Shown here: positions 50,330-59,194 of the stretch, in pieces
How positions within the stretch are numbered: the stretch's first letter is position 1
How the letters are laid out: the number at the start of each line of letters is the position of its first letter
Virus record (IMG/VR): IMGVR_UViG_3300025000_000005
Coordinates: 26,779 to 90,778 of that record
Origin: a virus
DNA length: 64,000 nt
Strand: one strand, 5' to 3'
Position numbers and translations under genes: made by a program
Notes under the pieces: model-generated
Told to the model about the DNA's origin: nothing
What the model saw: the letters and a program-made list of their open reading frames with translations, nothing else
The model's database searches: none

Positions 50330-51822
50330 TCTTCAGAGTCCCCCTCCAATATTTTTTTCGCCCAACTGAGCATTTCATCCTGTTTCGAATCCACACTATC
50401 CTCGACCGGGATGTAATCGACCAAATAGAAGAAGGCGTGCGTGTCAATTAAATCCGGGCTTTTTATCCCGTCCCCCCGCATCTTGTCCTTCGGCCACATC
50501 GCGTAGCGCCCGCGGTCATCCATATCGAATGGAAGCTTTGCCCCCTGGTCAAGGACCTTTGCCCCAGGCGCTATTCTGATTCGCTCATCAAAAACAGCTT
50601 CCCGGAGTTTCACCTGAGCGAATGCCCGCTGGTTCTTATATCGCTTCTGGTCCGATTTCATATGACACGGAAGCCCCCAATGGATATGCTCGACATTTAC
50701 CCCGAGTTCTTCCAGTTCAAGAATTACCGTTCTGCCCGCGCCATCCGCGTCAATCGCTATGGTTATTGACGATGGCATGTCTTGAATCCGCTGGTATATT
50801 TTCCGTGCGAACTGCTTCTCGTTCAGGTCAAGGGTCTCATCGCATTCGACAACCTCGACCTTCCGCGTGTCGCCATGCCCGGACACCCGCCCGAGAGTGA
50901 AGACGCTTGAATCCCGGAACATCCCTTCAGCCACATCCACTGTCATCACCCACCCCCAGGGCTCATCATGGGTGATTATGACCCTCTGGCAGATTTCCAG
51001 CCACCGGCGAGGTATCAAGTATCCGGATAGGTTATCCGGCAGGCACCCAAGGACCTTGATCTGGTATTCCGGGGAGTGGTGCCCGCCGTATTCGATCATT
51101 TTTTCACGGATAAAATCTTTCGTTACGATCGGGGAAAGTTCGGCGTTGAGATTGAATGTCGTGTAAATGTCCCGCAACCGCCCAAAAGCATCCGCGAAGT
51201 GCCCGGTTGGGCGTGTCGGTTGAGAAACCATGACAAACCGGTTCCCGCCACCCTGCGTTAAGGCGCCCCTCAATACGCCAAGAACGGCATCCGGTACGCC
51301 TGATGCCTCATCAACGATGACGATATAATTTTCGTTGTGCTGGCCCGCGACATTTTCAGGGGACCCTTTACTTGCCGTTTTGGGCAGAACATACCAGGAG
51401 TCCTTCTTGATCCGCATGTAATAGCGCTTGGTCTCCTTGATAAACCAGCCGCACATCCACGGGTAGGCCGCGTCCATATCGTCCGTCACCTCATCCAGAT
51501 ATTTCCAGATGCCTGACCGGGCTTGCTCAATATTCGTTGCGGTAAGAAGTGCGTTCGATGCGATGTAAACACGAAGGTGCCAGTCTATGAGCCAAGATAA
51601 AATCCACGATTTCCCGGTTCCATGGCCTGACGCTACAGCCACACGGCTTCCCCTTTTCTCTATTGCCGTTGCGACGTCCAATTGTTGCCATGTCAGCTTC
51701 CGCCGCGAATGATCCACAATGTAGCCGACAAGGTTATCCTGATACCTGGCGCAAAACTCCAAATATCTACTATCATCCAGCAGGTTTTTCTTTCCCGCCC
51801 GCTTTCTATTCAGAATCGGCAT
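50326..51822 (-). CDS. terminase large subunit
   Basis: The 498-residue protein has the packaging ATPase and nuclease. Walker A lies in VASGHGTGKSW near residue 67, and Walker B in YIVIVDEASGV near residue 168. The RNase H-type nuclease has VMTVDVAEGMFRDS near residue 293 and ITIAIDADGAGR near residue 359. It cuts and pumps DNA into the head. It is flanked by a PacA-like candidate upstream. Confidence 0.92.
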   Translation of the reverse strand: MPILNRKRAGKKNLLDDSRYLEFCARYQDNLVGYIVDHSRRKLTWQQLDVATAIEKRGSRVAVASGHGTGKSWILSWLIDWHLRVYIASNALLTATNIEQARSGIWKYLDEVTDDMDAAYPWMCGWFIKETKRYYMRIKKDSWYVLPKTASKGSPENVAGQHNENYIVIVDEASGVPDAVLGVLRGALTQGGGNRFVMVSQPTRPTGHFADAFGRLRDIYTTFNLNAELSPIVTKDFIREKMIEYGGHHSPEYQIKVLGCLPDNLSGYLIPRRWLEICQRVIITHDEPWGWVMTVDVAEGMFRDSSVFTLGRVSGHGDTRKVEVVECDETLDLNEKQFARKIYQRIQDMPSSITIAIDADGAGRTVILELEELGVNVEHIHWGLPCHMKSDQKRYKNQRAFAQVKLREAVFDERIRIAPGAKVLDQGAKLPFDMDDRGRYAMWPKDKMRGDGIKSPDLIDTHAFFYLVDYIPVEDSVDSKQDEMLSWAKKILEGDSEE

Positions 51823-52951
51823 CGTCGTCTACTTCTTTTTGCTTTTCGAATGAATCAATATCCTTCAGCTCTTCTTTCAGCTCATTGACCTCGCGGGTCC
51901 TAACCTCCACGAACTCGATTCGTTGGTTTTCGACCTCTGCAAGGAGTGCCATCCGCTTCTCCATGATCTTTTCATTCGTCACCAGCTCCCCACCATCCTC
52001 CGGCACGTCTTCTCCAATACCTTTCGCCAACATGATCTTAATCACGTCCGGAAGCTGGACGCCCAGCATCGTGAATTCTACGGCTGATTCTGCGACGTCA
52101 ATTTTTCCGGTCTTCAGCCGGTTAAAAATGTCGTTGATGACTGTCAGGTTTTCAAGGCCTTGAATGGTAGGCGCCATATCTTTAAGCGTTTCATGGAGGA
52201 TCTTGAAAAACTGTGCTGCGGTAGAACACGAATAAGGGGAGTTCAGCGGTTGCCATGCCTTAATAGCGTCTGCCGCACTTGTGGCACCATCAATAATCTT
52301 CCAGTAAATTCCCCGGATCTCGTCATAGATCTTTCGGACCTTCAAAGCGGCCTGATCGTCGGAGAGTGTTTTTTCAACAATCTCATTTGCTCGACGCCCC
52401 AGCATGGCTTTTTCGCTTTTCCATCCGCCCATTTTTTTTCTGAGTTGAGTCGCCTTTTCATTGAGGCCTTTATACCTGGCATACTCAGCGACGGTATGCC
52501 ATGGGCCGATCATGAATTCCCGCCGCATCCCCACCCAGTCGTATTTGCAGTTCCCGATGATCATTGATTCGGGATGGCATTCTTTTTCGTTCGCCTGAAC
52601 AACCGGAATGCCTTCAGCCTTTAAGCTCTCCACCACAGCCTTGGCCGATATTTTCTTTTTGGGTTTCGGTTTCGCCATTTCTGGTTTCGGTTTCGCCTGC
52701 TTTGCTTTTTGGGGTGACGGGGCTTTCGCCACAGCCTTCTTTTTCGGCCTCGCCTTCGATCTGACCGGCTTCCTCTTTTTACCCTTGCGGCCTCGGTTTT
52801 TTATTTCTCGTAATTTCAGACTGAAACCGGATGCAGATATGAGGCTACCGGTTTCAGCCGACCGCTGTTTGCAATACTCTGGCTGAGTAATTTTTGATCC
52901 AGAAGCCTTTAATTTCAGGAATTCCAGACACTCTTTCTCGTAATCCGGCAC
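51806..52951 (-). CDS. terminase small subunit / PacA-like candidate
   Basis: The GTG start at 52951 directly follows GAGG and the upstream stop, giving 381 residues. It has an N-terminal HTH-like segment (KITQPEYCKQRS), a Lys/Pro/Ala-rich linker (about 60-120, many KPKPKK), and a helical body. It overlaps the large terminase start by 17 bp. Phage P1 uses a PacA of about the same size to recognise pac. The family link is by size, place and composition only. Confidence 0.55.
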   Translation of the reverse strand: MPDYEKECLEFLKLKASGSKITQPEYCKQRSAETGSLISASGFSLKLREIKNRGRKGKKRKPVRSKARPKKKAVAKAPSPQKAKQAKPKPEMAKPKPKKKISAKAVVESLKAEGIPVVQANEKECHPESMIIGNCKYDWVGMRREFMIGPWHTVAEYARYKGLNEKATQLRKKMGGWKSEKAMLGRRANEIVEKTLSDDQAALKVRKIYDEIRGIYWKIIDGATSAADAIKAWQPLNSPYSCSTAAQFFKILHETLKDMAPTIQGLENLTVINDIFNRLKTGKIDVAESAVEFTMLGVQLPDVIKIMLAKGIGEDVPEDGGELVTNEKIMEKRMALLAEVENQRIEFVEVRTREVNELKEELKDIDSFEKQKEVDDDADSE

Positions 52952-52952
52952 C

Positions 52953-53429
52953 TCACACCTCGATTGTGTCAAAAAATTTTGCAGCATCAAAGCCTATAGT
53001 CTCGTCATATTCCTGATCGGGATCAAGATATTTTACGAACTCATTGGCAAGACCCCATAAGGATTCAAACGCTTGATATTTCTTGGAACCCGGCTTTATA
53101 TTCGACATGACGTCCATCAGAATCCCTATGATAAACGATACCGCATCCATGTCGCTGAACTTATCTCCGAGCCCCTTCTCCTTGAGGATTTCTATGACTG
53201 CGGCCGATTTCCTCATTATCTTTCGATTCGTTCCGGCATTGTCGGTTCCGCCCGTGTCAAGAATTAGAATCGAATAAGCATTGGAGCATGCCACTTTCGT
53301 GAGGGAATAGAGCGCTACGAACTCATCGCTACCGCTATTTCCCTTGTAGTTTTGCTCCCAAAACATCTCGATGAACCCATCGAAAAGAGAAACCGCCAAG
53401 GCCTGGCGCCTTAAAGCCTTACTTGCCAT
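52953..53429 (-). CDS. hypothetical helical protein
   Basis: The 158-residue, mostly helical protein (ALRRQALAVSLFDGFIEMFW, SFIIGILMDVMSNIKPGS) sits between the nuclease and small terminase genes. Not recognised. Confidence 0.65.
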   Translation of the reverse strand: MASKALRRQALAVSLFDGFIEMFWEQNYKGNSGSDEFVALYSLTKVACSNAYSILILDTGGTDNAGTNRKIMRKSAAVIEILKEKGLGDKFSDMDAVSFIIGILMDVMSNIKPGSKKYQAFESLWGLANEFVKYLDPDQEYDETIGFDAAKFFDTIEV

Positions 53430-54060
53430 TGAACACCACCCCGTATTTTTCTGTTATTTCGGCCGCCCGTGCGCCGATGTAGTCCTGGTTTAGTTTTTTT
53501 GTCTTACCCATCAGGTAGGCCTCAATAACGACAATGGCGACAATGGCCGTTTTGCAAATGCAAACGAAATGACCATGCCGCTTCATCGCGGCCAAATACC
53601 GGCGTTGCTCATCAAAAGCCTCTCCGGTATCGGTTTTCAGCTCAACAAACAGGCCGTTAAACCCGCCGACAGGTACGGGCAGTCTGATATCCGGCCTGCC
53701 CTTCTTGAGGCACCCAGCCTTTCGCATCTTCATCCGGAGACCAATCGGGATGTAGGTTCCGGCCAGATCCCCGTCAAGCCATTCGAGATCCGGGTAGGTT
53801 TCGATCTCACGGCTTGCCCATGTGAAGACGTCACATTGGTGATGGTACTCGTCTATCGGGTAGCAATCCGCCGGAACCGGATATTCACGATTCAGCCATG
53901 ACCAAACCGCGTCAAGCTCGGTTTCGCCCATACCCTTTCGGCTTTTTTTAAAAACCCGTTTTATCTCGGCATTTATCCGTCCCGGTCGCATCTTGTTGGA
54001 GAACTCAACCCGCTTGATGTACTCGGCAATTTTCTGCTTCAGCGTTTTCTCTCGCATCAT
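53419..54060 (-). CDS. VRR-NUC nuclease
   Basis: The start at 54060 overlaps the helicase stop (ATGA) and gives 213 residues. The C-terminal half is a VRR-NUC PD-(D/E)XK domain: GRPDIRLPVPVGGFNGLFVE supplies the Asp and Glu, LKTDTGEAFDEQRRYLAAMK follows with the Lys and the conserved Q. It may resolve branched DNA. The first part is a helical extension. Placed next to a helicase, it probably works in replication or recombination. Confidence 0.8.
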   Translation of the reverse strand: MMREKTLKQKIAEYIKRVEFSNKMRPGRINAEIKRVFKKSRKGMGETELDAVWSWLNREYPVPADCYPIDEYHHQCDVFTWASREIETYPDLEWLDGDLAGTYIPIGLRMKMRKAGCLKKGRPDIRLPVPVGGFNGLFVELKTDTGEAFDEQRRYLAAMKRHGHFVCICKTAIVAIVVIEAYLMGKTKKLNQDYIGARAAEITEKYGVVFNGK

Positions 54061-55784
54061 CTCCCCCCATATGTCGGGACATATATTGGCCCATGCCATT
54101 CATTGTCTTTTTCCGCACGCGCTCTTCTGGCGAGCTTCTTTTCGACGGCAGCCGTATTTGCAAGCGAGTAAACGTGCTGGATATGAGCCCACGCCTTTTC
54201 AAGCTCCGGGAGCGTCATGTCGGCTCTCGGCTTTGCGAACTCGCGCATGATCCGGGAATTGATCGAGTGCGGTTTCATCCCGTTGACGAACGAGAAGCGG
54301 CGAACATGCTTGTCGATCTTTTCCCGAAGATCTTTTTCAAGTTCCGACTGAGTTTTTATGTATGTCACCGGAATCGACGGGAGCGGCGTCACCTTCGAGT
54401 CAATCCTGAGTTCCCTCGCGCCCTGGATCTCACTGCCAATCGGGGTGATGCCAAATCTGTTCTGAGGCCCACCAAACAGGCCCATTTGCCCGTTTCCCGG
54501 CTTTTTCTTTTTTTCGAAAGGGTCGTCATCCCCACCGGTACTTTTGATAAATGGTTTTTGCTCCGACTGTATCTGTTTCACAACCTGCCGGAATAAAACG
54601 TCATCCGGCGCGAAAACAAACGCTTTTTGCGACTCATATGGACCGGCCAAACGGTCAACGCGGACCGCCCTTGCGACCATTTGTTCGATCCATGGGGCAC
54701 TTCGAATGTGTGTCAGAGCTGCTATATGAGTGACTTCCGGGACGTCCAAACCTTCGTAAGCCATCGCTATTGTTACTAAAACATCAATTTGACCCCGTTT
54801 ATACCGCAAGATTGCGGCTTGTGCCGCTTCGGTCTCATGGCTTGTTGCTATTTCAACATTGAGTCCTAAAGCGTTTAAATCTTTCGTGTATTTCTTCGCG
54901 CTTTCGATACCGGCCGCAACCACCAAAAGTTTAGACCGGGGATTTCGTGTCCGCCAGTCCAGCCAATGGGACACACAGTTCTTCAGCAGATCGTCAGCGA
55001 ATTCGGTTGACAGAGCGGTAAAAACGGCCGCACCGGCATTTTTCTTGTTTGCACCGGCAAGACTGCTGACGAACTGTTCATTTCCCAAATCATCACGCCA
55101 CGTTGCGGACGCATCTGAAAGATGGAAATGAATCGGCAAAATTGCACGTTCGGATAGCGCGTCGGCCCGGGTATAAATTATGCGCTGAATGCCCGGTGCA
55201 TGGTAGTCGAGCCGGTATCCCGCGCGGGTTTCCTGGTAGGGTACGAACGCAATTTGCTTTTTATTTCCCCGTGCCATCGTGCCGGACATCAGCATTTGGT
55301 ATTTGGCGCGTTCCATCAGCGGGGAAAGCGCTTTATGCCACTCCCCGTCCAACTCGACATGGTGCGGCTCATCGAGAATAATCGCATACCGGTTCCGCTC
55401 AAATTCCCGGATCATGTTGTGCCCGCCGGCCGCTACTGCCTGGTAGGTCGTGACAAACCCTTTCGTCCCCCTGCACGGATCTTGTTCGTTTGAGGCGCTT
55501 CGGATCGAAAGCCGGTGCCGAAACATTTCCCGGAAAAAGGGATCTTCAAAAGACCGTTCCCCCTGGCTTCTGAGCGCATCCCGCGGGACTACCCAGCACA
55601 CCCGATCAACTTTTTGCCGGATGATCAGCTCAGACGCCACAATTATGGGGAGAGTGCTTTTCCCTCCCCCCGGGGTGACTTCGGCAATGATTTTTTTGTC
55701 ATCGATCTCGCCGGTCGCCATATTGTGGGAAATTCTCTCACAATCGACTTGGTGTTTTCGCTTAGAAGGGGATGTCATCGTCAT
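54057..55784 (-). CDS. SF2 DExH helicase (ResIII/UvsW-like)
   Basis: The start at 55784 gives 575 residues and overlaps the SSB end by 23 bp in another frame. Walker [15 protein letters not shown] comes near residue 40, DEPHH (DExH) near 138, MSGTMARG near 166, and motif V/VI in [20 protein letters not shown] and [13 protein letters not shown]. The C-terminal part carries a helical domain of unknown role. It probably remodels forked DNA during replication. Confidence 0.85.
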   Translation of the reverse strand: MTMTSPSKRKHQVDCERISHNMATGEIDDKKIIAEVTPGGGKSTLPIIVASELIIRQKVDRVCWVVPRDALRSQGERSFEDPFFREMFRHRLSIRSASNEQDPCRGTKGFVTTYQAVAAGGHNMIREFERNRYAIILDEPHHVELDGEWHKALSPLMERAKYQMLMSGTMARGNKKQIAFVPYQETRAGYRLDYHAPGIQRIIYTRADALSERAILPIHFHLSDASATWRDDLGNEQFVSSLAGANKKNAGAAVFTALSTEFADDLLKNCVSHWLDWRTRNPRSKLLVVAAGIESAKKYTKDLNALGLNVEIATSHETEAAQAAILRYKRGQIDVLVTIAMAYEGLDVPEVTHIAALTHIRSAPWIEQMVARAVRVDRLAGPYESQKAFVFAPDDVLFRQVVKQIQSEQKPFIKSTGGDDDPFEKKKKPGNGQMGLFGGPQNRFGITPIGSEIQGARELRIDSKVTPLPSIPVTYIKTQSELEKDLREKIDKHVRRFSFVNGMKPHSINSRIMREFAKPRADMTLPELEKAWAHIQHVYSLANTAAVEKKLARRARAEKDNEWHGPIYVPTYGGR

Positions 55785-56205
55785 AGCCCCCGTAATTTCC
55801 GTTTCCGCTACCCTGCTGTTGTTGCTGCTGCTGTGGAGGTCCTGACGATTGCCCTCCGCCGCCATTGTTGTCTGACTTACTGGAAAGCATCTGCATCTGA
55901 TCGGCGATTATTTCTGTGACATAATGGGTCGAGCCGTCCTTCTCCCAGGACCGGGTTCTGAGCTTCCCCTCGATGTAAATCTTTGTCCCCTTCACGAGAT
56001 ATTTCCCGCATATTTCAGCGAGTTTTTTGAATGTTGAGATCCGGTGCCATTCAGTCCGTTCCTGCTTTTCCCCCGTAGTTTTGTCCTTCCACGTCTCGGA
56101 TGTAGCGATGCTGAAATTACAAACCGCATCGCCGTTGTCGAAATATTTCATTTCGGGATCTTTCCCGATGTTTCCGATGAGAATTACACGGTTCACGCCT
56201 GCCAT
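55762..56205 (-). CDS. ssb: single-stranded DNA-binding protein
   Basis: The 147-residue protein is a typical bacterial-type SSB. It has an OB fold ([20 protein letters not shown], then [35 protein letters not shown]). The linker is Gly/Gln-rich (seven Q in a row), and the C-terminal tip is DDDIPF, which recruits partners. Confidence 0.95.
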   Translation of the reverse strand: MAGVNRVILIGNIGKDPEMKYFDNGDAVCNFSIATSETWKDKTTGEKQERTEWHRISTFKKLAEICGKYLVKGTKIYIEGKLRTRSWEKDGSTHYVTEIIADQMQMLSSKSDNNGGGGQSSGPPQQQQQQQGSGNGNYGGYDDDIPF

Positions 56206-56254
56206 TTTCTATCTCCTTTTCGATTTTTTTAAAGTTTGCACCCGCTACACTCTC

Positions 56255-56345
56255 CGCTTTTGGCCTCTGCGATAAGCGAGGCGTTAAATTTTGAACGATC
56301 TGCCTTGTGCAGCTACGTTGGCAAGGGCGGTGGGTGAGATCGTTC
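56255..56345 (-). ncRNA. candidate structured leader upstream of ssb
   Basis: Minus strand: long-range stem GAACGATCT/AGATCGTTC (56345-56337 and 56301-56293) encloses a CCTTG/CAAGG stem. Downstream, two mutually exclusive pairings, CGCTT/AAGCG (56273-56277 with 56255-56259) and GCCTC/GAGGC (56278-56282 with 56263-56267), precede the ssb start. This could be an attenuator or protein-binding leader. The 210-bp gap holds no gene. Confidence 0.4.
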
Positions 56346-56399
56346 GATATTCAGCCTTAGACGCATTTTTCAAGTTTTAAACCTTTCTTTTTATCTTTT

Positions 56400-56431
56400 T
56401 AACATTAAAACTTTATTAATTCAAATCTTTA
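56400..56431 (-). promoter_or_regulatory. TAAAGNNN array, degenerate, overlapping a stop codon
   Basis: Plus strand TAACATTA AAACTTTA TTAATTCA AATCTTTA. It overlaps the 3' end of the loader-like gene (stop at 56416-56418) and is upstream of the ssb leader. Confidence 0.45.
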
Positions 56432-56988
56432 TTTGAGTTTACGGCAAAATTTCCGGTCGTTATTCGGCATTCAATGGCCTGCGGAAGCGGTCTCGTAGCC
56501 ATATCGGCAAGTGCTTTTAAGCCAGCATGATCCAGCATCGCATTGCCGGTGACACGGGTGAAGGACCTGTATGCGTCGCAAAATTCTTTGACCCACCACT
56601 TCAGCTCGGATTCGATGACCCTGCTGGCCCATGCACGGTATGGCCATCGGTTGGTCATGAGGTCTTTTGTGATGGGATCTTGCATGTCAGGGGTTCTGGT
56701 TGCCCCGTTGTACCGCAAGTGGGTGAGGATGTTGTTGGCCTCGACAAGGGCACGGTCTTCAAGAGAGGCCATTGCCGTTCCTCGGATAGATTCGACTAAA
56801 TCGGCCGGTTGTGGCCAGAACCTTGATGTCGCTATTGCCGTTTCGATTGCGGATTGAACCGCATGCATCGGGTATGGTTCCAGCACTTTGAAATATGCCG
56901 CGATAGCGTAGGATGACAAGGTTTTGTCTTTTGTCTCTGCCATCACAGACAATGCCTGTGAAAAATGTTTGTAATCAGCCTTCGTCAT
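56416..56988 (-). CDS. replicative helicase loader-like protein
   Basis: The start at 56988 follows GGGAGGG and gives 190 residues. The helical protein has SSYAIAAYFKVLEPYPMHAV and a SRFWPQPADLVESIRG motif. 'F.P.P.dl...' is the signature of helicase loader/inhibitor proteins (SPP1 gp39 or lambda P-like). It follows the initiator gene with an overlap, as expected of a loader. Confidence 0.65.
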   Translation of the reverse strand: MTKADYKHFSQALSVMAETKDKTLSSYAIAAYFKVLEPYPMHAVQSAIETAIATSRFWPQPADLVESIRGTAMASLEDRALVEANNILTHLRYNGATRTPDMQDPITKDLMTNRWPYRAWASRVIESELKWWVKEFCDAYRSFTRVTGNAMLDHAGLKALADMATRPLPQAIECRITTGNFAVNSNKDLN

Positions 56989-57928
56989 CACTATCCCTCC
57001 CAAACAAGATTATTTTTGCCTCGGCCGCGGCCGCCATATTGTGCTCCATGCGTTGTGTAGCCCTGTTCCTGACCGCGCACTTGCGGTTTCGGTATTGCCC
57101 ATTCACGATCTTGCCGAAGTTTTTCGGACCCACTATCCAGCCGAGACTTGCCTGGAATTCGTTGACTCGGCCCATCAGGAAGTCCGAAGTCGCTACCTCC
57201 TCGGTGATAAAATTCCGCCACCATTCGACGGATTGACGCTCCTCGCATTCCCGCCACCGGGATCGGAGATTTTTTTTATTCGTCTCATTCCAGAGTTTGA
57301 CGCGATTAAGCTCAGGGCAGACTTCGTGATAGGCGTCGATGATTTCCTGATGGGGGCAATTATCGATTTGGGCTTTGGATTTTTCCGACTCGCACTCGTC
57401 ATCCGAAACTTTCGGTGACGAATACATGTCGTTAGACATGTATTTTCTTTTATCTGTATCTGTATCTGTATCTGTATCTGTATCTGTATCTGTATCTGTA
57501 TCTATAACGTGACAATTCTGTTTCAACGGCGTTTCTGAAACGTTTCCTGTTTTTTTATCCTTATTTTCTCGGAACTTACGAACACGGGCAGTTGACGAAT
57601 CACTGTCAAATTGACGCTTTCCCCAATTTGTTATTGATACAGTTTTCTTGCAAATCGAGTCGTTTTTCCTGCATTTTGGGGTTTCACGGAAGGTTACAAT
57701 TCCGATGCTAAAAAGTTTCTGTAACGCCGATGAAACGTTTCTTCTTAGTTTCCATTCAAGCTCGGTTTCGTCCATGCCTGTATCCCCATCTGAACCATTC
57801 TCACAGGCAAGGCAAAGCAGCTCAACCCATGTCCTAAAATCTTGATCCGACAGAGTTCCTATTTTTGGATCCTCTATCATTTCTGAATACATCCGGAACC
57901 ACGGCATCCCCTTCATGGGCGCCTCCAA
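56975..57928 (-). CDS. replication initiator (lambda O-like, winged helix)
   Basis: The 317-residue protein has an N-terminal winged-helix part (WFRMYSEMIEDPKIGTLSDQ, LRRNVSSALQKLFSIGIVTF, SITNWGKRQFDSDSS). A middle (DT)n tract follows from a hexanucleotide repeat, then a C-terminal domain (WRECEERQSVEWWRNFITEE, FLMGRVNEFQASLGWIVGPK) found in many phage initiators. It binds origins and recruits the helicase via the loader encoded next. Confidence 0.75.
   Translation of the reverse strand: MEAPMKGMPWFRMYSEMIEDPKIGTLSDQDFRTWVELLCLACENGSDGDTGMDETELEWKLRRNVSSALQKLFSIGIVTFRETPKCRKNDSICKKTVSITNWGKRQFDSDSSTARVRKFRENKDKKTGNVSETPLKQNCHVIDTDTDTDTDTDTDTDTDKRKYMSNDMYSSPKVSDDECESEKSKAQIDNCPHQEIIDAYHEVCPELNRVKLWNETNKKNLRSRWRECEERQSVEWWRNFITEEVATSDFLMGRVNEFQASLGWIVGPKNFGKIVNGQYRNRKCAVRNRATQRMEHNMAAAAEAKIILFGRDSDDEG
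57421..57504. other. candidate replication origin inside the initiator gene
   Basis: A 10-bp perfect inverted repeat (AATACATGTC / GACATGTATT, 57421-57444) lies six bases from eight tandem TATCTG units plus a degenerate one (57451-57504). In lambdoid phages the origin lies within the O gene as iterons beside an AT-rich part. The tract here is a candidate by analogy. Confidence 0.4.
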
Positions 57929-57939
57929 TATTTAAATTG

Positions 57940-58677
57940 TTATGCCGCCAAACGTTTCTGTAAGAATTCCCGGCTCAACCAATCCATGCCGGCCGGGGTG
58001 ACGAATGTCTGTGAAAATGTCTTTGCACATTCGTCACCCAGGATTTCAACCATCCTCGTTTTTGCCTTGACGACAAAATACCCGCGGTTGATATAGGTCT
58101 GGTTCGGAATGTTCTTTTTATCGAGGTAATATAGGACTTTGGCTTTTCTTAAAGCTCGGAGGAAGCTGTTTGGCGGTTGGCCCAGGGCTTTTGCTGAGGC
58201 GCGTAGGGTGAGAAGCCCGTCCGATTCAACCATGGTCTGGTAGGCAATCATCTTTGGCCGGTTCTTTTCGATTGTAGACTCTGCTTCTATGCGTTTCTTC
58301 TCGGAGTCAAGGCACATCTGGAGTAGCTCTATCCGGCTCGGCTCTTTGATCTGGTACGACCCTTTCTTTCGGATTGACGGAATAACCTCCTCAAAAACCC
58401 ATGCCTCAAATTTAACAGACGATTCGAGTTGTGATCCTGCGATGAGTCGGTATAAATCTGGTTCGCTGATTATCCTGGCGTTTTGGGTTCTTCCAAGGAT
58501 ATCAACGATGGGGTGGTGTTTCACCACCCCACGACAATGCTGTTTTATCGCATTGTTACTGTCTTTATACCCAAGAATTTCAGCAGAATCTTTAGCCACG
58601 AACCACGGGTTACCATTTTCGTCATTGATAACCCTGATTGGTTTTGATCCAAATTTAAACGGGATTATTTCGTTCAT
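57940..58677 (-). CDS. antirepressor (BRO-N plus ANT-type C-terminus)
   Basis: The 245-residue protein has a BRO-N domain (FKFGSKPIRVINDENGNPWF, VAKDSAEILGYKDSNNAIKQ, FEAWVFEEVIPSIRKKGSY) and a KilAC/ANT C-terminal part (LLTLRASAKALGQPPNSF, GYFVVKAKTRMVEI). Such proteins inactivate repressors of temperate phages. It is evidence for lysogenic ancestry. The coding strand contains a 9-bp hairpin at 58510-58530. Confidence 0.85.
   Translation of the reverse strand: MNEIIPFKFGSKPIRVINDENGNPWFVAKDSAEILGYKDSNNAIKQHCRGVVKHHPIVDILGRTQNARIISEPDLYRLIAGSQLESSVKFEAWVFEEVIPSIRKKGSYQIKEPSRIELLQMCLDSEKKRIEAESTIEKNRPKMIAYQTMVESDGLLTLRASAKALGQPPNSFLRALRKAKVLYYLDKKNIPNQTYINRGYFVVKAKTRMVEILGDECAKTFSQTFVTPAGMDWLSREFLQKRLAA
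58510..58530 (-). other. strong intragenic hairpin in the antirepressor mRNA
   Basis: GGGGTGGTG-TTT-CACCACCCC, nine perfect GC-rich pairs with a three-base loop. It encodes RGVVKHHP. It may control antirepressor translation or be a target of regulatory RNA. Confidence 0.45.
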
Positions 58678-59017
58678 TTTTCATCATCCTTCCCCTGTGG
58701 TGCCTGACGATGCTACCGGAAACACCAAGGTCAATTGCGATTTGACTGCAAGGCAAATCGGGGTTCTTTTTCAACGCGCGAAGCACCGCTGTTTTTTTCG
58801 GGGTGATCCGCTCTCTTTTTCCCCTCGGAATGGTGGGAATTCCGTGACGCTGCATGAAATGGTAAACCGATTTATGGTTGATGACGAGACGATCCGCCAC
58901 GCCATAGGCGCCGTTAAGCCGATCATATAAATCTTCGATCATGGCCTTGCCGGATTTATACCTGGTGCCGTGCTCGATGTTGTGGCGTTCGGCGAGGAAT
59001 TCGTAGTCTATCGTCAT
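58655..59017 (-). CDS. helix-turn-helix protein
   Basis: The 120-residue protein holds a C-terminal HTH (KTAVLRALKKNPDLPCSQIA, IDLGVSGSIVRHHRGRMM), probably DNA-binding. The N-terminal part (GVADRLVINHKSVYHFMQRH) resembles a second HTH. Overlaps the antirepressor start by 23 bp. Likely a regulator of early genes. Confidence 0.6.
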   Translation of the reverse strand: MTIDYEFLAERHNIEHGTRYKSGKAMIEDLYDRLNGAYGVADRLVINHKSVYHFMQRHGIPTIPRGKRERITPKKTAVLRALKKNPDLPCSQIAIDLGVSGSIVRHHRGRMMKNERNNPV

Positions 59018-59184
59018 GGTTTTAATACCCTCATAACTATACCGGCCGAATAACCGATGAGGAGAACCAAAATAAAAAACGTTGTCGCTGAGAAAAAAGG
59101 ACTTTGCTGGTATCCATCCTTCAAACTCTTAACCGCTATAACCGACGAGCAAATAACCCAAAGCAATAATTGAAGACACCTCAT
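59014..59184 (-). CDS. small two-helix membrane protein
   Basis: A 56-residue frame starts at 59184 behind an excellent GGGAGG site and ends with an ATGA overlap on the HTH gene. It has two hydrophobic segments (LQLLLWVICSSVIAV and TTFFILVLLIGYSAGIV). It could be an exclusion or regulatory membrane peptide. Confidence 0.65.
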   Translation of the reverse strand: MRCLQLLLWVICSSVIAVKSLKDGYQQSPFFSATTFFILVLLIGYSAGIVMRVLKP

Positions 59185-59194
59185 GAAAGCCTCC

